Of a stretch of 6,486 nucleotides of DNA, positions 5,637 to 6,486 are shown piece by piece. The stretch is taken from the NCBI GenBank assembly GCA_031551255.1, contig JAVBNW010000038.1, positions 1 to 6,486 on the forward strand. The letters run 5' to 3'. The notes under the pieces are model-generated. The model worked only from the letters and a program-made list of their open reading frames with translations, was not told the DNA's origin and did no database searches. A program made the position numbers and the translations under genes. How positions within the stretch are numbered: position 1 is the first letter of the stretch; every line of letters begins with the position of its first letter. This DNA is from JAVBNW01 sp031551255 (GTDB lineage: Bacteria > Bacillota > Clostridia > Christensenellales > UBA1750).

Positions 5637-6008
5637 TTATCTTAGATACACCGTGCACACGTAGCCGACGGCGCCCTGGTAGTCCACCTTGGCCCAGCCG
5701 TTCTGGACGCTGGGCACCGTTACCGCCGTGCCCCGGGGCAGCGTGAGTATGATCGGGTAGTTCACGCCCGGGCCGGTGCGCAGGTTGAGGTTGACAGTGG
5801 TGAGGCGGCTCTGCCCCGCGATCGCGCTGTCGACCGGCGCCAGGTAGGCCATCGAGTTCCACACCGAAAGCCCCTCCGCGGTGGTCCAGCAGGCCCAGCC
5901 GTTTTCGGTTTGGGTGACCGACACGATCCGGTTTTGCGAAATCCGCCCCAGCACGTTGTACCTGGTACCCGGGCCGCAAGCATAGCGACCCAGTCTTTCC
6001 GTCAGCAC
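5637..6008 (-). CDS. tandem SH3b-domain protein lacking a signal peptide
   Basis: A 123-residue protein made of two bacterial SH3 domains. Domain 1 (about 2-58) carries CGPGTRYNVLGRI (11-23) and ENGWACW (35-41). Domain 2 (about 69-123) carries VNLNLRTGPGVNYPIILTL (72-90), NGWAKVDYQGAVGYV (103-117) and ends in VYLR. SH3b repeats usually bind cell wall as parts of secreted hydrolases, but here no signal peptide, membrane segment or catalytic domain is present. The only start in the open frame is a GTG at 6008, 4 bases after the asd stop; a TGA closes the frame about 60 bases upstream. The nearest purine-rich site (AAAAAGGA, inside the asd end) is too distant for a normal ribosome binding site, so translation may depend on coupling to asd. 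Domain 1 starts almost at the first residue. It is thus either a small coupled protein or the 3' remnant of a longer wall protein gene. The domain assignment is firm; functionality is open. Confidence 0.72.
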   Translation of the reverse strand: MLTERLGRYACGPGTRYNVLGRISQNRIVSVTQTENGWACWTTAEGLSVWNSMAYLAPVDSAIAGQSRLTTVNLNLRTGPGVNYPIILTLPRGTAVTVPSVQNGWAKVDYQGAVGYVCTVYLR

Positions 6009-6012
6009 AAAA

Positions 6013-6486
6013 CTAGATATATCCTTTTTCGCACAAGAACTCGGCCATCAGCACGCCGCCGCCCGCCGCGCCGCGGATGGTGTTGTGAGACAGGCACACA
6101 AAGCGATAGTCGAACAGCGAATCCCCGCGCAGACGGCCGATGGATACGCCCATACCGTCGCCGAGCATCCTGTCAAGCTTCGTCTGCGGCCGGTCCGGCT
6201 CCTCAAAATAGGTGAGGAACGGCTTGGGGGCGGAGGGCAGCGAAAGCTTTTGCGGCTCCGCCTCGAACGCGCGCCAGCGGGCGATCATTTCATCCGCGGA
6301 GGGCTTTTTTTCAAAGCTGACCGATACCGCGGCGAGGTGGCCGTCGGAGACCGGCACGCGGATGCACTGAGCCGAGATTACGGGCGAAGACGCGGGCACG
6401 ATCGCCCCGCCTTGCACGGCGCCCCAAATCTTCAGCGGCTCCTGTTCGGATTTTTCCTCTTCGCCGCCGATATAGGGGATGACGCT
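6013..6486 (-). CDS. asd: aspartate-semialdehyde dehydrogenase, C-terminal part (gene runs off the window)
   Basis: The last 157 residues of Asd, which reduces aspartyl phosphate to aspartate semialdehyde with NADPH in the cytoplasm, the branch point to threonine/methionine and to lysine, diaminopimelate and (in spore formers) dipicolinate. The fragment begins with VIPYIGGEEEK (2-12) and goes on to ISAQCIRVPVSDGHLAAVSVSF (37-58) without its first residues in view. It ends with FVCLSHNTIRGAAGGGVLMAEFLCEKGYI, the classical C-terminus of this enzyme. The His in the RVPVSDGH motif (His50 of the fragment) is the expected active-site histidine; the catalytic cysteine lies outside the window. The Gly-Gly-Glu-Glu-Glu and RVPV-DGH motifs point to the archaeal/fungal-like Asd branch, also found in many anaerobic bacteria, rather than the E. 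coli type. The C-terminus is intact. The SH3b gene follows 4 bases later and probably shares its transcript. Confidence 0.94.
   Translation of the reverse strand, partial: SVIPYIGGEEEKSEQEPLKIWGAVQGGAIVPASSPVISAQCIRVPVSDGHLAAVSVSFEKKPSADEMIARWRAFEAEPQKLSLPSAPKPFLTYFEEPDRPQTKLDRMLGDGMGVSIGRLRGDSLFDYRFVCLSHNTIRGAAGGGVLMAEFLCEKGYI

Noticed and set aside
5313..5645. 110-residue open frame read as one protein
   Set aside because: Only its first 46 codons resemble a transposase. The rest runs out of frame through the transposase tail, the right repeat and a terminator.
6009..6070. asd and the SH3b domains as one gene broken by a frameshift
   Set aside because: Asd ends with its normal conserved C-terminus and its own stop, and no Asd-SH3b fusion is expected.

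Overview
The window looks like chromosome of a moderately GC-rich, endospore-forming Firmicute, probably a clostridial lineage. The evidence is an adjacent gpr-spoIIP pair (spore protease and engulfment peptidoglycan hydrolase), Firmicute-style Shine-Dalgarno sites and sigma-A-like promoters, a LytR-CpsA-Psr cell-wall ligase, a lipobox lipoprotein, and an aspartate-semialdehyde dehydrogenase whose closest resemblance is to the Gly-Gly-Glu-rich type found in many anaerobes. The species cannot be named from the sequence alone.

Layout. Positions 1-132 hold no convincing gene but contain a strong 10-bp hairpin. Next come gpr (133-1098, +) and spoIIP (1152-2321, +), closed by a rho-independent terminator (2343-2378). 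A compact divergent region follows. On the minus strand it holds a 52-residue protein with eight cysteines (2432-2590) that a length-filtered gene caller would miss. On the plus strand it holds an LCP-family gene (2799-4226) with its own extended -10 promoter. A 16-bp hairpin (4245-4282) separates the LCP gene from a convergent lipoprotein gene of unknown function (4295-5227, -).

Just upstream of the lipoprotein gene lies a 288-bp, internally deleted IS630-type insertion sequence (5262-5549). It keeps both terminal inverted repeats, the flanking TA dinucleotides, the N-terminal helix-turn-helix of the transposase and the last codons of its C-terminus, with the catalytic middle missing. Downstream is a bidirectional terminator (5601-5626), then on the minus strand a small double-SH3b protein without a signal peptide (5637-6008), and finally the C-terminal part of asd (6013-6486), which runs off the window.

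Functionally, most recognisable genes serve the cell envelope or sporulation. SpoIIP remodels septal peptidoglycan during engulfment. GPR degrades small acid-soluble spore proteins at germination. The LCP protein attaches anionic polymers to peptidoglycan. Asd feeds diaminopimelate and dipicolinate synthesis, and SH3b domains usually bind cell wall. I see no phage, CRISPR, toxin-antitoxin or defence system. The most unusual items are the miniature IS630 derivative, the uncalled Cys-rich mini-protein and the orphan SH3b gene behind asd.
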